DNA of 64,000 nucleotides from Glaciecola sp. HTCC2999 (GCF_000155775.1 NZ_DS989812.1:406455-470454), one strand, 5' to 3'; positions 27,127 to 36,402 are shown, counted from the stretch's first letter. Notes: generated by a model from the sequence alone, not told the origin. Numbers and translations: made by a program.

Positions 27127-27243
27127 TTAGCATTCGACAATATTGACAGCCAAACCGCCATGAGCGGTTTCCTTTTATTTACTTTTCATATCTTTACCCG
27201 TTTCGCGCAGAGTATTGATGACTTTATCTAAAGATACTTTATG
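27127..27243 (-). pseudogene. sdaA: remnant of L-serine dehydratase, last ~38 codons
   Basis: Directly after the nudL stop, in the same frame, the DNA reads HKVSLDKVINTLRETGKDMK, then SK, a TAA stop, then KETAHGGLAVNIVEC and a final stop. This matches the C-terminus of SdaA as recalled from E. coli (VSLDKVIETMYETGKDMNAK, then YRETSRGGLA). The TAA at 27175-27177 replaces the tyrosine codon. All upstream SdaA sequence, over 400 codons including the Fe-S and catalytic regions, is absent. E. coli has the order pabB-nudL-sdaA, so this is the expected position. The fragment cannot be functional. Confidence 0.88.
27152..27180 (+). terminator. possible cysB terminator inside the sdaA remnant
   Basis: A 7-bp perfect stem AAACCGC / GCGGTTT with loop CATGA and the tail CCTTTTATTT lies 50 bp after the cysB stop. 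The same bases encode ETAHGGLA of the sdaA remnant on the other strand, so the hairpin may be fortuitous or adopted. Confidence 0.55.
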
Positions 27244-27834
27244 TTAACCATTACCTAAAATATGGTTGGATAGGTTCTTTAAAATACCTGCAGTTGCTCC
27301 CCATATATAGGTGTTTTCCCAAGGTATAAAATAGACCTGATAGGTCTGCTCTAAGCGTGTAACTGGATGAGATAATAAATTCTGTGGTGCTAAACAATGC
27401 GCCAAAGGGACTTCAAACGCATATTCAACTTCATTCTTATCTATTTGTAACGGAGGAATATCGTCGGTTATGGCGATGTATGGTGTGACACTAAATCCAG
27501 ATATAGTGCTGTAATTTCCTATTGCGCCGACGATATTAGATGAAGTAAGGTTTAATCCAATTTCTTCTTGAGTTTCACGTAATGCCGTATATTGTAAATC
27601 AATATCTGTATTTTCATGTTTACCACCTGGGAATGATATTTGACCGGCATGATGTTTTAAATGGGCGGCGCGGCGAGTAAGCACCACGTTTAAACCATGT
27701 TCTCTTTCGACTAATACGACTAACACCGCAGCATTTCGTTTGGTCTCAAATGCAGATGCTGACGCCGGAAAATCTTGTTCATTAGGGATGAGGCGACAGT
27801 GATGAAAGGCTTTTAAAAATGTGGTTTTGTCCAA
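27244..27834 (-). CDS. nudL: CoA pyrophosphatase, Nudix family
   Basis: A Nudix hydrolase that cleaves CoA to 3',5'-ADP and phosphopantetheine. The Nudix box reads GGKHENTDIDLQYTALRETQEEIGL, preceded by the NudL/CoAse segment LTRRAAHLKHHAGQISFPGG. It is 196 aa. Its first 22 bases overlap the 3' end of pabB, so translation is likely coupled. Its stop is followed in frame by the sdaA remnant. Confidence 0.93.
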   Translation of the reverse strand: MDKTTFLKAFHHCRLIPNEQDFPASASAFETKRNAAVLVVLVEREHGLNVVLTRRAAHLKHHAGQISFPGGKHENTDIDLQYTALRETQEEIGLNLTSSNIVGAIGNYSTISGFSVTPYIAITDDIPPLQIDKNEVEYAFEVPLAHCLAPQNLLSHPVTRLEQTYQVYFIPWENTYIWGATAGILKNLSNHILGNG

Positions 27835-29300
27835 TCGTGTTCCTGTTTAAGTATAGGTAATATTTTTGACACTTTAGCAAGCGTCTCATCATATTCTTGC
27901 TCTGCTTCTGAGTCTAGCACGATCCCGCCGCCGGCCCAGCAAAAGATCTGTCCTTGTTCGCATAATAATGTGCGAATACAAATATTGGAATCTACATCAT
28001 GGCGGATCCCGATGTAACCAATCGCACCGCAATAGATATTACGTCGGTGTGGTTCTAGTTCTTCAATGATTTCCATCGCTCGTACTTTGGGAGCACCTGT
28101 GATAGACCCGCCTGGAAATGCGCCCGACAACAACTCAAAAATAGAACTTTCTTGTGCTAATTTGCCTGTGACTGTAGACACCATATGATGAACAGCGGGG
28201 TACGATTCGAGGGCAAATAACTTTGGCACTTTAACGGAGTGAGGTGCACAATGTTTAGATAAATCGTTTCGTAATAAATCCACAATCATCAAATTTTCGG
28301 CTTGGTTTTTTTCACTTTGCAACAGCTGCTCGGCGGAAGCTTGGTCCATCTTAGGATCAGCATAGCGTGGCATAGTACCTTTAATCGGTTTCGTCTCGAC
28401 ACAATCATTATGAACTTGGATAAAACGTTCGGGAGATATAGATAAAATCGCACCATGAGATGTATTAATAAAGGCCGAAAACGGGGCATTATTATTTTCT
28501 CTTAATTGTAAGTAGGCATCATATTCATGCCCGCGATACTGCGTGGTAAAACGTTGAGCAAAATTTGTTTGATAACAGTCTCCAGCAATTATGTACTCTT
28601 GTATCTTTGAGAGTTGTTGAATGTATTTAGCTTTATCCATGTTAGCTTGCCACGGTCTAGACAATGCAAAAGAGGGTAAATGTGATAATGTGTGTTTAAA
28701 AGGTGTCATCTCCACAGTAATATTTGCTAATGCTTTCATGGTGGCATCAACAAAGACGGTGGCACGCTCGTCACTGACCAGATAATACGTAGATTGTTGT
28801 TTATCATAGATTATACTATGTAAGTAGATACTGTATTGAAAATCCGGTGTCTGATATTCATCAGGATTAATAGAAGGTAATGTTTCTAATACCCGTCCTG
28901 CGTCATACCCAGCATATCCTGCAGCCCCTACCAAAAATGGTAATTGGTTGGCCAGTTGCTGTTGTTCGCTCGTTAATGTGAGTGTGGGCGCGTCTGAACC
29001 ATCAAAAATAGCCGTATGCAAGAGTGATAACGCGACAAATGGATCGGTTTGCTGAGTGATGTCAGTGTGTGTCTCTGCACTTATTTGTGCATCGAATTTA
29101 TCATTTACCGATAAGTGCCCTTGAGTATATTGCATCGAATAGGTGGCGACAGGGTGGCTAAGTAAAATGTCAAAGCGGGCATCATCTCCAGTATTATTTG
29201 TACTATCGAGTAAAATACTTTGTGGCTCCGAAGCAAGATAGCTAAATAAAATTTGCGAAGGGATATGGGCAAACTCAGATAATGTTTTTATTGTTAGCAC
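27813..29300 (-). CDS. pabB: aminodeoxychorismate synthase component I
   Basis: Makes 4-amino-4-deoxychorismate from chorismate and ammonia, upstream of PabC. Chorismate-binding signatures are GDCYQTNFAQRFT, SPERFIQVH, KPIKGTMPRY, MIVDLLRNDLSKHC and FPGGSITGAPKVRAMEIIEELEP. The PIKGT lysine is characteristic of PabB, whereas anthranilate synthase TrpE has PIAGT. At 495 aa it is somewhat longer than E. coli PabB (453 aa) because of a long N-terminal domain. Confidence 0.93.
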   Translation of the reverse strand: MLTIKTLSEFAHIPSQILFSYLASEPQSILLDSTNNTGDDARFDILLSHPVATYSMQYTQGHLSVNDKFDAQISAETHTDITQQTDPFVALSLLHTAIFDGSDAPTLTLTSEQQQLANQLPFLVGAAGYAGYDAGRVLETLPSINPDEYQTPDFQYSIYLHSIIYDKQQSTYYLVSDERATVFVDATMKALANITVEMTPFKHTLSHLPSFALSRPWQANMDKAKYIQQLSKIQEYIIAGDCYQTNFAQRFTTQYRGHEYDAYLQLRENNNAPFSAFINTSHGAILSISPERFIQVHNDCVETKPIKGTMPRYADPKMDQASAEQLLQSEKNQAENLMIVDLLRNDLSKHCAPHSVKVPKLFALESYPAVHHMVSTVTGKLAQESSIFELLSGAFPGGSITGAPKVRAMEIIEELEPHRRNIYCGAIGYIGIRHDVDSNICIRTLLCEQGQIFCWAGGGIVLDSEAEQEYDETLAKVSKILPILKQEHDWTKPHF

Positions 29301-29336
29301 GTATTTGACACCAAAGTTGTAAGGTTAAGACTTTTG

Positions 29337-29352
29337 TTGTGTTGCAACACAA
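29337..29352. promoter_or_regulatory. perfect 16-bp palindrome, pabB-fumarase gap
   Basis: TTGTGTTGCAACACAA reads the same on both strands. It lies 37 bp upstream of pabB and 69 bp upstream of the fumarase ATG, suitable for an operator of either gene. The regulator is unknown. Confidence 0.45.
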
Positions 29353-29420
29353 GGTACTATTATATGCTAAATATTAACTGATGATCATGTACTTAGGATC
29401 ACTTAATTTATGGAGTCGGC

Positions 29421-30953
29421 ATGACAGTCATTCGCCAACAAGATTTTATCGATAGCATCGAAGATGCATTGCAGTTCATTTCTTATTACCACCCTTTGGA
29501 TTATGTTAAGGCAGTAGAAGCAGCTTATGAGCGGGAGGAAAGCCAAGCGGCAAAAGATGCAATGGCACAAATTTTAATCAATTCACGTATGTCAGCCGAA
29601 GGAAAGCGTCCACTTTGTCAAGACACTGGTATTGTGACATGTTTTGTGAAAATTGGGATGCAAGTACAATTCGATAAGCATGATTTAACCGTTCAAGAAA
29701 TGGTCGATGAAGGGACTCGTAGAGCTTATAATAACGTTGATAACCCTTTACGTGCATCGATTGTTGCCGATCCTGCAGGTGCTCGTGTAAATACCAAAGA
29801 TAATACCCCTGCAGTGGTGCATATCGATATGGTGGCGGGTGATAAAATCGAAGTTATGATCGCCGCAAAAGGTGGCGGTAGTGAAAATAAATCAAAAATG
29901 GTTATGCTCAATCCTTCCGACGATATTGCTGAATGGGTAGTTAAAACCTTACCCACTATGGGAGCGGGCTGGTGTCCTCCAGGTATGCTTGGCATAGGTA
30001 TTGGTGGTACTGCTGAAAAAGCGGGTGTATTAGCTAAAGAATCTCTGATGGATCCTGTTGACATTCAAGAGCTAATTGCGCGGGGTCCTGAAACTACCGA
30101 AGAAAAACTACGTGTTGATATCTTTAAAAAGGTCAATGATTTAGGTATTGGTGCGCAAGGTCTAGGTGGGTTAACCACTGTGGTCGATATAAAAATTAAA
30201 TCGTTACCGACGCATGCTGCCTCAAAGCCGGTGGTCATGATCCCAAATTGTGCAGCGACACGTCATGCCCATTTTTATTTAGACGGTTCAGGCCCGGCAG
30301 ATTTAAAAGCGCCAAAATTAGAAGATTGGCCTGAAGTGACTTGGGAAGTGAGCGAAAACACTCGTCGTGTGAATATGGATGAACTTACCAAAGCATCTAT
30401 TTTAGATTGGAAAGTCGGCGAGACGGTCTTGTTATCAGGTAAAATGTTAACAGGACGTGATGCGGCACATAAGCGTATCCAAACCATGCTACAAAATGGC
30501 GAAGGTTTGCCAGATGGTGTCGATTTGACTGATCGTTTCATTTATTATGTTGGCCCAGTCGATGCCGTAGGTGATGAAGTAGTAGGCCCTGCCGGCCCTA
30601 CAACAGCAACGCGTATGGATAAGTTTACCGATATGATGCTTGAACAAACTGGTTTGTTAGGCATGATTGGTAAAGCGGAGCGTGGTCCAGCAACAGTTGC
30701 AAGTATTGCAAAACATAAATCAGTTTATCTAATGGCGGTAGGCGGTGCAGCTTACTTGGTATCCAAAGCAATTAAAAAATCACGTGTTGTGGCATTTGAA
30801 GATTTAGGTATGGAAGCGATTTATGAATTTGAAGTCGAAGATATGCCTGTAACCGTTGCGGTAGACTCTACCGGTAGTAATGCGCATGAAACAGGTCCGG
30901 CTATTTGGAAAGCCAAAATTGCTGATTTAGATGCGGCGCTGAAAGGCGAATAA
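29421..30953 (+). CDS. fumarate hydratase class I, iron-sulfur type
   Basis: Interconverts fumarate and malate in the TCA cycle using an oxygen-sensitive 4Fe-4S cluster. Three cluster cysteines can be placed at Cys66 (LCQDTG), Cys185 (GWCPPG) and Cys277 (PNCAATRH). The C-terminal half has GRDAAHKRI and YYVGPVDA. The single chain of 510 aa joins alpha and beta parts, shorter than E. coli FumA (548 aa) but usual for marine gammaproteobacteria. A terminator follows about 60 bp after the stop. Confidence 0.94.
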   Translation: MTVIRQQDFIDSIEDALQFISYYHPLDYVKAVEAAYEREESQAAKDAMAQILINSRMSAEGKRPLCQDTGIVTCFVKIGMQVQFDKHDLTVQEMVDEGTRRAYNNVDNPLRASIVADPAGARVNTKDNTPAVVHIDMVAGDKIEVMIAAKGGGSENKSKMVMLNPSDDIAEWVVKTLPTMGAGWCPPGMLGIGIGGTAEKAGVLAKESLMDPVDIQELIARGPETTEEKLRVDIFKKVNDLGIGAQGLGGLTTVVDIKIKSLPTHAASKPVVMIPNCAATRHAHFYLDGSGPADLKAPKLEDWPEVTWEVSENTRRVNMDELTKASILDWKVGETVLLSGKMLTGRDAAHKRIQTMLQNGEGLPDGVDLTDRFIYYVGPVDAVGDEVVGPAGPTTATRMDKFTDMMLEQTGLLGMIGKAERGPATVASIAKHKSVYLMAVGGAAYLVSKAIKKSRVVAFEDLGMEAIYEFEVEDMPVTVAVDSTGSNAHETGPAIWKAKIADLDAALKGE

Positions 30954-31012
30954 GCATTAGTTCAATAGCTGATAAATAAACTGTATTTACATACAGTGCT
31001 TTGATATATTAT

Positions 31013-31042
31013 AAAACGTCGCCTCTGCGGCGTTTTTTGTTT
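31013..31042 (+). terminator. terminator after fumarase
   Basis: Stem AACGTCGC / GCGGCGTT (one G-T pair) with loop CTCT and a T-run. Confidence 0.85.
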
Positions 31043-31058
31043 TTTAAAGGTGCAATGT

Positions 31059-32330
31059 ATGACGATATTTGTAGAACAGCTTACCAACATCATTATCACT
31101 AATTTATGGTGGGTACTGATATCCTCAATCATAGTGAGTAGTGCAATAACGTATTGGTTTACGCAGTCTGTTTTACGCGCAAAGCAGGATTATTATATGC
31201 AGACGATGAATGCGCAACTTACGTCACTACAAGAAGCTAATACCGAATATAAAGTCGCTAACGGGGCATTAAGTGCTTCACTGCAATCTTTACAGCAGTC
31301 TTCTAAAGAAAAAATGGCCATCATGCAACAAGCTGAGCAGCAACTATCTGATAAATTTGAACGCTTAGCCAATCAAATTTTTGAACAAAAAACCAAACAG
31401 TTTTCCCATGTTAATCAACAATCAATGCACCAAGTCGTTCAACCGCTGCAAGCCAAACTAGATGAGTTTAAACACCAGATATCTCAACAGTCTCGTCAAG
31501 AGGGCTTAGAACGCGCTGCATTGAAACAAGAAATCCACAGCCTTAAAACGCTTAATGAAACGATCAATGTACAAGCATTAGCTCTCACTGAAGCGCTTAA
31601 AGGTGATAATAAACAACAAGGAAACTGGGGTGAGGTGGTGTTGGAATCTATTTTATCTAACTGTGGATTAACGGAAGGCCAAGAGTTTATTCGTCAAGTG
31701 TCGATACGTGATGATCAAGGGCGATTATTACAACCAGATATCGTCGTCAACTTACCAAACAATAAAGCGGTGATAATTGATTCAAAAGTATCACTTACCG
31801 CATATGAGAGGATGTTTAAGGCAACGGATGATTCAACACGTGCGTCTTATTGTAAAGCTCACTTACAATCAATTAGACAGCACGTGAAAGGGTTATCTCA
31901 AAAAGACTATAGTCGTGCGTATGGGATTGAGTCACTTGATTATGTATTGTTGTTTTTAGCATCAGAAGCTGCATTTCAAACAGCATTAAATGAAGACCCT
32001 AATTTAATCAATGATGCACTACAGCAAAATATTATGTTGGTGAGCCCAAGTAACTTAATGATTGCATTAAAAACCATTAACAACATTTGGCAAACTGAAA
32101 AACGGATCAATATGTCTCAAGAAATTGCCGAACAAGCGACAAAACTTCACGATAAGCTTGCAGGTTTTGTCCAAGAAATGGAGAAAATAGGGAAACAGAT
32201 CAATATGACCCAAAATACCTATGAAAATGCAATGAAGAAGCTATCTACGGGGAGAGGCTCCATTGTGAGTATGGGAAATAAATTGGAAGCAATGGGAGTG
32301 AAAACATTTAAACATTTGCCAAAAGAGTAA
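31059..32330 (+). CDS. rmuC: DNA recombination protein RmuC
   Basis: A membrane-anchored coiled-coil protein that limits recombination at inverted repeats in E. coli. One N-terminal membrane segment (NLWWVLISSIIVSSAITYWF) is followed by a long coiled coil to about residue 180. The nuclease-like RmuC domain then has GNWGEVVLESIL, LQPDIVVNLPNNKAVIIDSKVSL and the QQNIMLVSPSNLM block. ATG 31059 has AAAGG eight bases upstream; an in-frame GTG lies nine bases earlier. 423 aa is a normal length. Confidence 0.94.
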   Translation: MTIFVEQLTNIIITNLWWVLISSIIVSSAITYWFTQSVLRAKQDYYMQTMNAQLTSLQEANTEYKVANGALSASLQSLQQSSKEKMAIMQQAEQQLSDKFERLANQIFEQKTKQFSHVNQQSMHQVVQPLQAKLDEFKHQISQQSRQEGLERAALKQEIHSLKTLNETINVQALALTEALKGDNKQQGNWGEVVLESILSNCGLTEGQEFIRQVSIRDDQGRLLQPDIVVNLPNNKAVIIDSKVSLTAYERMFKATDDSTRASYCKAHLQSIRQHVKGLSQKDYSRAYGIESLDYVLLFLASEAAFQTALNEDPNLINDALQQNIMLVSPSNLMIALKTINNIWQTEKRINMSQEIAEQATKLHDKLAGFVQEMEKIGKQINMTQNTYENAMKKLSTGRGSIVSMGNKLEAMGVKTFKHLPKE

Positions 32331-32340
32331 CTGCCAGTAT

Positions 32341-32406
32341 TGATTGTGTCGCGGATACATAATACTAGTTATATAGTATTGTTATTATTAATCTACGACA
32401 CAATCA
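32341..32406. repeat. nested inverted repeats between rmuC and the OsmC gene
   Basis: TGATTGTGTCG at 32341-32351 and its exact complement CGACACAATCA at 32396-32406 enclose a second perfect repeat, AATACTA / TAGTATT. The inner arms are separated by six bases. There is no T-run on either side. It lies between convergent genes and could act as a transcription or mRNA-decay barrier. Confidence 0.6.
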
Positions 32407-32496
32407 TTCATTATGGCTAAAACCTGACTTTAATTTTATCGAAACTTTCCGAGAAAACTCATTGAACAACACATATTGATGTCGATAGGCAGGTCA

Positions 32497-32904
32497 CTAA
32501 GCTTCCGCTGCGTAACTTGTGGTTATATCAACAGTCTTGTCTAACATCAGCATTACTGAACAATATTTCTCTGTTGATAGTTGTACTGCTCTGGCGAGAT
32601 GTTTTTCATTAATATTATTGCCTGTCACAATATAGTGAGCATGAATTTTAGTAAATACGCGTGGCGCATCAGTGGCACGCTCTGCAGTCAGTTCACAGCG
32701 GCAATCAGTAAAATCTTGGCGAGATTTTTTCATAATTTCTACCACATCAACTGATGAACATGCACCCACTGCCATGAGTACTGCTTGCATGGGAGACAAC
32801 GCTTGTTTATTACCATCTAAGTGTAATGATTCCCCAGTTCCCATGGTACAGTCAAAGCCTAAATCTCCAGTCCAAGATACCGTTGCTTGCATATTATCTG
32901 ACAT
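32497..32904 (-). CDS. OsmC/YhfA-family peroxidase-like protein
   Basis: A 135-aa OsmC-fold protein. The two redox cysteines are in VGACSSVDVVE and EKYCSVMLML. The pattern, including a short N-terminal part, resembles YhfA more than OsmC or Ohr. The family reduces organic hydroperoxides, though YhfA-type proteins are poorly characterised. It is followed upstream on the same strand by the CvfB gene. Confidence 0.85.
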   Translation of the reverse strand: MSDNMQATVSWTGDLGFDCTMGTGESLHLDGNKQALSPMQAVLMAVGACSSVDVVEIMKKSRQDFTDCRCELTAERATDAPRVFTKIHAHYIVTGNNINEKHLARAVQLSTEKYCSVMLMLDKTVDITTSYAAEA

Positions 32905-32951
32905 TGATATTTTTCCTCTGTGTTATATTTTCTTGTAAATAAGACGGACCG

Positions 32952-33818
32952 TTAAAGTAATTTAATCGCGTCTTTAGTTAATGATATACGTTTTTGTTTA
33001 AATAGTGTGCCAATGGCTTTTTTATAAGCGCCTTTGGATACGTTAAATTTATATGCGATATCCTCCGGAGAGCTTTTATCCGTCAGTGTTGATAATCCAT
33101 CATGTGCTTGTAAATCTGCGATGATTTGTTCTTGTAAAGACATGCGACTTTTGGGGTTATCTTGTAGTTGGGTAATATCTATTTTACCATCGGGACGGAT
33201 CGCTTTTACCCACGCATTAAATTCGTCACCCACTGCATGCTTAGCTAAAGCCTGATCATTAAATAATACGCCTAAAAGCGCATCATTGATCCTGACTTTA
33301 TAGCCAAGATCGGTAATATGCCACACTTGACATGTTACTGTCTCACCCTGTTTAAGTTGGCCGTAAGCATCAGTCTCGCTAAAAAAGCGATGTAATTTGG
33401 TTGCCCCAAGTACTCGTTGTGAATCATTTTCATAAAAGACATGCACATAGTAGGGCATACCAATGATCACCGGACTTTGAAGATATTGAATAGGTACGAG
33501 TAGGTCTTGTTCTAAACCCCAGTCAAAAAATGCACCAAAATCCGTCATGCCGGTAGCTTGAAGGAGCATTGTGTCACCACTCATTGCTTTTGGCTGTTTG
33601 AACGTTGCGACACATTGTTGTTGTTTATCAATGAATACAAAAGCCTCTATCTGATCACCTACACTCAAAGTACTGCCTTTTGCAGCAAGATACACATAGG
33701 TTATGAACTCTTCGGTGTCGTTTTCATGTGATGCACTGACACAAGTGTATCCATTTTCAAGAACTTCATGAATGATTAAGGTGTTAATTTGACCGATTTT
33801 TAGCATAGTGACTGACAT
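32952..33818 (-). CDS. CvfB-family S1-like RNA-binding protein
   Basis: A 288-aa protein with repeated S1-type beta-barrel segments (GMTDFGAFFDWGLEQDLLVP is the clearest) and a C-terminal winged-helix part with YKFNVSKGAYKKAIGTLFKQKRI. This is the CvfB/YitL architecture, which in Staphylococcus binds RNA and affects virulence gene expression. Here a general RNA-binding role is inferred. A second ATG at 33806 is an equally possible start, as neither has a clear ribosome site. It is divergent from pxpA. Confidence 0.85.
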   Translation of the reverse strand: MSVTMLKIGQINTLIIHEVLENGYTCVSASHENDTEEFITYVYLAAKGSTLSVGDQIEAFVFIDKQQQCVATFKQPKAMSGDTMLLQATGMTDFGAFFDWGLEQDLLVPIQYLQSPVIIGMPYYVHVFYENDSQRVLGATKLHRFFSETDAYGQLKQGETVTCQVWHITDLGYKVRINDALLGVLFNDQALAKHAVGDEFNAWVKAIRPDGKIDITQLQDNPKSRMSLQEQIIADLQAHDGLSTLTDKSSPEDIAYKFNVSKGAYKKAIGTLFKQKRISLTKDAIKLL

Positions 33819-33870
33819 TGAATTAATAACATATTACTATCATACAGCATTGATAGATAAAGGCGTAATA

Positions 33871-34593
33871 ATGAAATTAAATTGTGATCTGGGCGAAAGT
33901 TTTGGGGCGTATACGATGCCAGTCGATAAAGGTGTCATGCCGCATCTTGATTTAGCTAATATCGCCTGTGGTTTTCATGGCGGTGATCCCGTTCATATCC
34001 AACGTGCTATTCAATTAGCCACCCAGCATAATGTTACTATTGGTGCTCATCCGAGTTACCCCGATAGACAAGGATTTGGCCGACGACATATGGCATTAAC
34101 GAGCGATGAGCTGGTTGCTTTACTGCATTACCAAGTCGGTATGTTGCGTTCAATGTGTGAGTTTGCAGGTACTTCGTGTGATTACGTTAAACCTCATGGC
34201 GCCTGGTATCATGATATTGTAAAAAATAACGAAGTAAGACATGCAACCTTTAAAGCGATGCAATCTATGGCCTTAGATTTACCGATTGTATTACCCGCTA
34301 CCTGTGATCCATCATTATTAGTAAAAGATGCTGACCAATACGGTTTGACAATTTGGTTTGAAGTATTTGCAGATCGTGCTTATTTGGATGATGGAACGCT
34401 GGCACCTCGTACTCAACCTGGTGCGGTACTTAGTGAGAAAGCAGCATTGGCACAAGTATCCCAATTACTCCAACATCAATCTGTTACCACAATTAGTGGG
34501 CAATCTCTGGTATTAAATGCTGATACCTTATGTGTGCATTCTGATACACCTGCGGCTGTCAAACTTGTAAAAGCCATTACTCAACTTATGTAG
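33871..34593 (+). CDS. pxpA: 5-oxoprolinase subunit PxpA
   Basis: A LamB/YcsF-family component of the ATP-dependent PxpABC enzyme that opens 5-oxoproline to glutamate. The N-terminal block MKLNCDLGESFG and NIACGFHGGDP, with later GAHPSYPDRQGFGRR and DYVKPHGA, are diagnostic. The start at 33871 has AAGG upstream and matches the family; a longer frame from 33808 would extend over the CvfB start. It is 240 aa and is followed by pxpB two bases after its stop. Confidence 0.95.
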   Translation: MKLNCDLGESFGAYTMPVDKGVMPHLDLANIACGFHGGDPVHIQRAIQLATQHNVTIGAHPSYPDRQGFGRRHMALTSDELVALLHYQVGMLRSMCEFAGTSCDYVKPHGAWYHDIVKNNEVRHATFKAMQSMALDLPIVLPATCDPSLLVKDADQYGLTIWFEVFADRAYLDDGTLAPRTQPGAVLSEKAALAQVSQLLQHQSVTTISGQSLVLNADTLCVHSDTPAAVKLVKAITQLM

Positions 34594-34594
34594 A

Positions 34595-35329
34595 ATGCTA
34601 ATAAATATGACCGACTCACAATTTACTATGGTGAACAATAACCTACCTCTTGAGGTACAGTGGGTAAATCCCACGACGATGATGTTTAGCTTGAATCATT
34701 CGTCAGCGGATAAAAATAAGTCGGTAGCGCACATCTTTTGCGTGATGATTAACGAATTGCAACGCGTGTTTGGAACCAGATTAACTAATATTGTAGTTGG
34801 ATTTAATGAAACACTCGTTCATTTTGAGCCTAATAAGGTCAGACATTTGGATGATATCAATACCGCCAAACAAATCATTAACAGTATAATCACCTCAAGA
34901 TATTCTCATGCCGAGGATCCCTCATTAGTCATATCCGCTTCACACCATCAAATTGGCATGTCATTCAGTGATGAATATGATTTACAAGCTGTGGCAGATA
35001 AGACACAGTGTTCAGTGAAGCAATTGATTGAACAATTTTGTAGTTTGACTTTTACGGTGATATTAAATGGTTTTATGCCTGGTTTTCCTTATATGTCGGG
35101 TTTACCTCAACATTTACAGCTACCGCGACTCTCCACTCCACGTTTAAAAGTGCCGAAGGGTGCGGTTGCTATCGCAGAAACGTATTGTGGTATATACCCT
35201 GAATCTAGTCCCGGTGGCTGGCATATTTTAGGCACCACTGAGCATGTTCTATTTGATATTCGACAGTCTCCCTCTGCGACATTTCAAAGTGGTGATACAG
35301 TTCAGTTTTTTGCAATAAAAAGTATCTGA
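34595..35329 (+). CDS. pxpB: 5-oxoprolinase subunit PxpB
   Basis: A KipI-family subunit of the 5-oxoprolinase complex. The C-terminal motif GFMPGFPYMSGLP, followed by LPRLSTPRLKVPKGAVAIAE and PGGWHILG, is characteristic. At 244 aa it has the usual size. A second ATG at 34607 is possible. It sits between pxpA and pxpC in the standard order. Confidence 0.94.
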   Translation: MLINMTDSQFTMVNNNLPLEVQWVNPTTMMFSLNHSSADKNKSVAHIFCVMINELQRVFGTRLTNIVVGFNETLVHFEPNKVRHLDDINTAKQIINSIITSRYSHAEDPSLVISASHHQIGMSFSDEYDLQAVADKTQCSVKQLIEQFCSLTFTVILNGFMPGFPYMSGLPQHLQLPRLSTPRLKVPKGAVAIAETYCGIYPESSPGGWHILGTTEHVLFDIRQSPSATFQSGDTVQFFAIKSI

Positions 35330-35333
35330 TAGC

Positions 35334-36263
35334 ATGATTGAATGTCGCTTAACTCAACATCCCATTTTTATCGTTGATCAAGGTCGTTCAATGAGCGGAT
35401 TAAGTGGTGTGACTCAGTCAGGGCCATTGCTAGTTCATCAATACTATCACGCGAGTAAAGTCCTACAACAATCACAACTGGTGGCAATGGAAATTTCTGG
35501 GGACTGTGAATTTCTGATCCACCAACCTATGTGGATAACTGTGTGTGGAGAAGAGGCCCAGGTGAGTATCGATGAGCAGTATGTGTCGATGAATCAACCA
35601 CTCCTAGTTAAACCTGGACAACCATTACGTATAAAAGAGTTGGCACCAGGGACAAAATTAATTATAGGACTCAAAGCACGTCTGTCATGCATGCGTTATT
35701 TTGATTCAATCTGTGGCGTATATCGTGAACGCTTTGGTGGGGTAGCGAATGGTAAACCAATGATTACCGGTGATATATTTCATGTGGATGCAATATTCGA
35801 AAAACCACATTTTGGTATGAATCCAACCAACGCTATAACACCATACCAGACAGCACGTTATTCAGTTTCACTTCAGAGCAGCAAGATTGATTTTGTCCCT
35901 AATTATCAATATCAACATTTCAGTCTGCATGCACGTTATTTATTGACCGAGCAAACTATGCAAGTGAGTAACAAAGCAGATCGAATGGGTCTACGTTTGA
36001 TATGTGATGAACCTATTCCTGCGCCAAAACAAACTGCCTCACAAGCACTTGCGTTAGGTGTGATTCAAATTCCACCCGATGGCCAGCCAATTGTTATGGG
36101 GCCGGACCGACAAACTCATGGGGGGTATCCTGTTATTGGTACCGTGCCTGATTATGCGCTGGCTCAATTAGCACAAATACCTGCAACAAAGCATTTTCAT
36201 TTTAATCAAATATCGATTGAACAAGCCATTGTGAATTTCACATTGTATCAATCACAATATTGA
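35334..36263 (+). CDS. pxpC: 5-oxoprolinase subunit PxpC
   Basis: A KipA/biotin-dependent carboxyltransferase-like subunit of 5-oxoprolinase. MSGLSGVTQSGPLL near the N-terminus, SNKADRMGLRL and GVIQIPPDGQPIVMGPDRQTHGGYPVIGTV near the C-terminus are the family motifs. It is 309 aa and four bases after pxpB. The three subunits should be made together to clear 5-oxoproline and return glutamate. Confidence 0.94.
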   Translation: MIECRLTQHPIFIVDQGRSMSGLSGVTQSGPLLVHQYYHASKVLQQSQLVAMEISGDCEFLIHQPMWITVCGEEAQVSIDEQYVSMNQPLLVKPGQPLRIKELAPGTKLIIGLKARLSCMRYFDSICGVYRERFGGVANGKPMITGDIFHVDAIFEKPHFGMNPTNAITPYQTARYSVSLQSSKIDFVPNYQYQHFSLHARYLLTEQTMQVSNKADRMGLRLICDEPIPAPKQTASQALALGVIQIPPDGQPIVMGPDRQTHGGYPVIGTVPDYALAQLAQIPATKHFHFNQISIEQAIVNFTLYQSQY

Positions 36264-36402
36264 TGAAATAAGTCATTTACACTGCTGATTTCCTTTATGT
36301 ATTAAATAATACTAGTCATTATTTCAAATACCTTCTATATTAATATATATGACTACTTTAACCCTACATAGTCATCAATTACTAATGCTTGGAGAACAGT
36401 CT

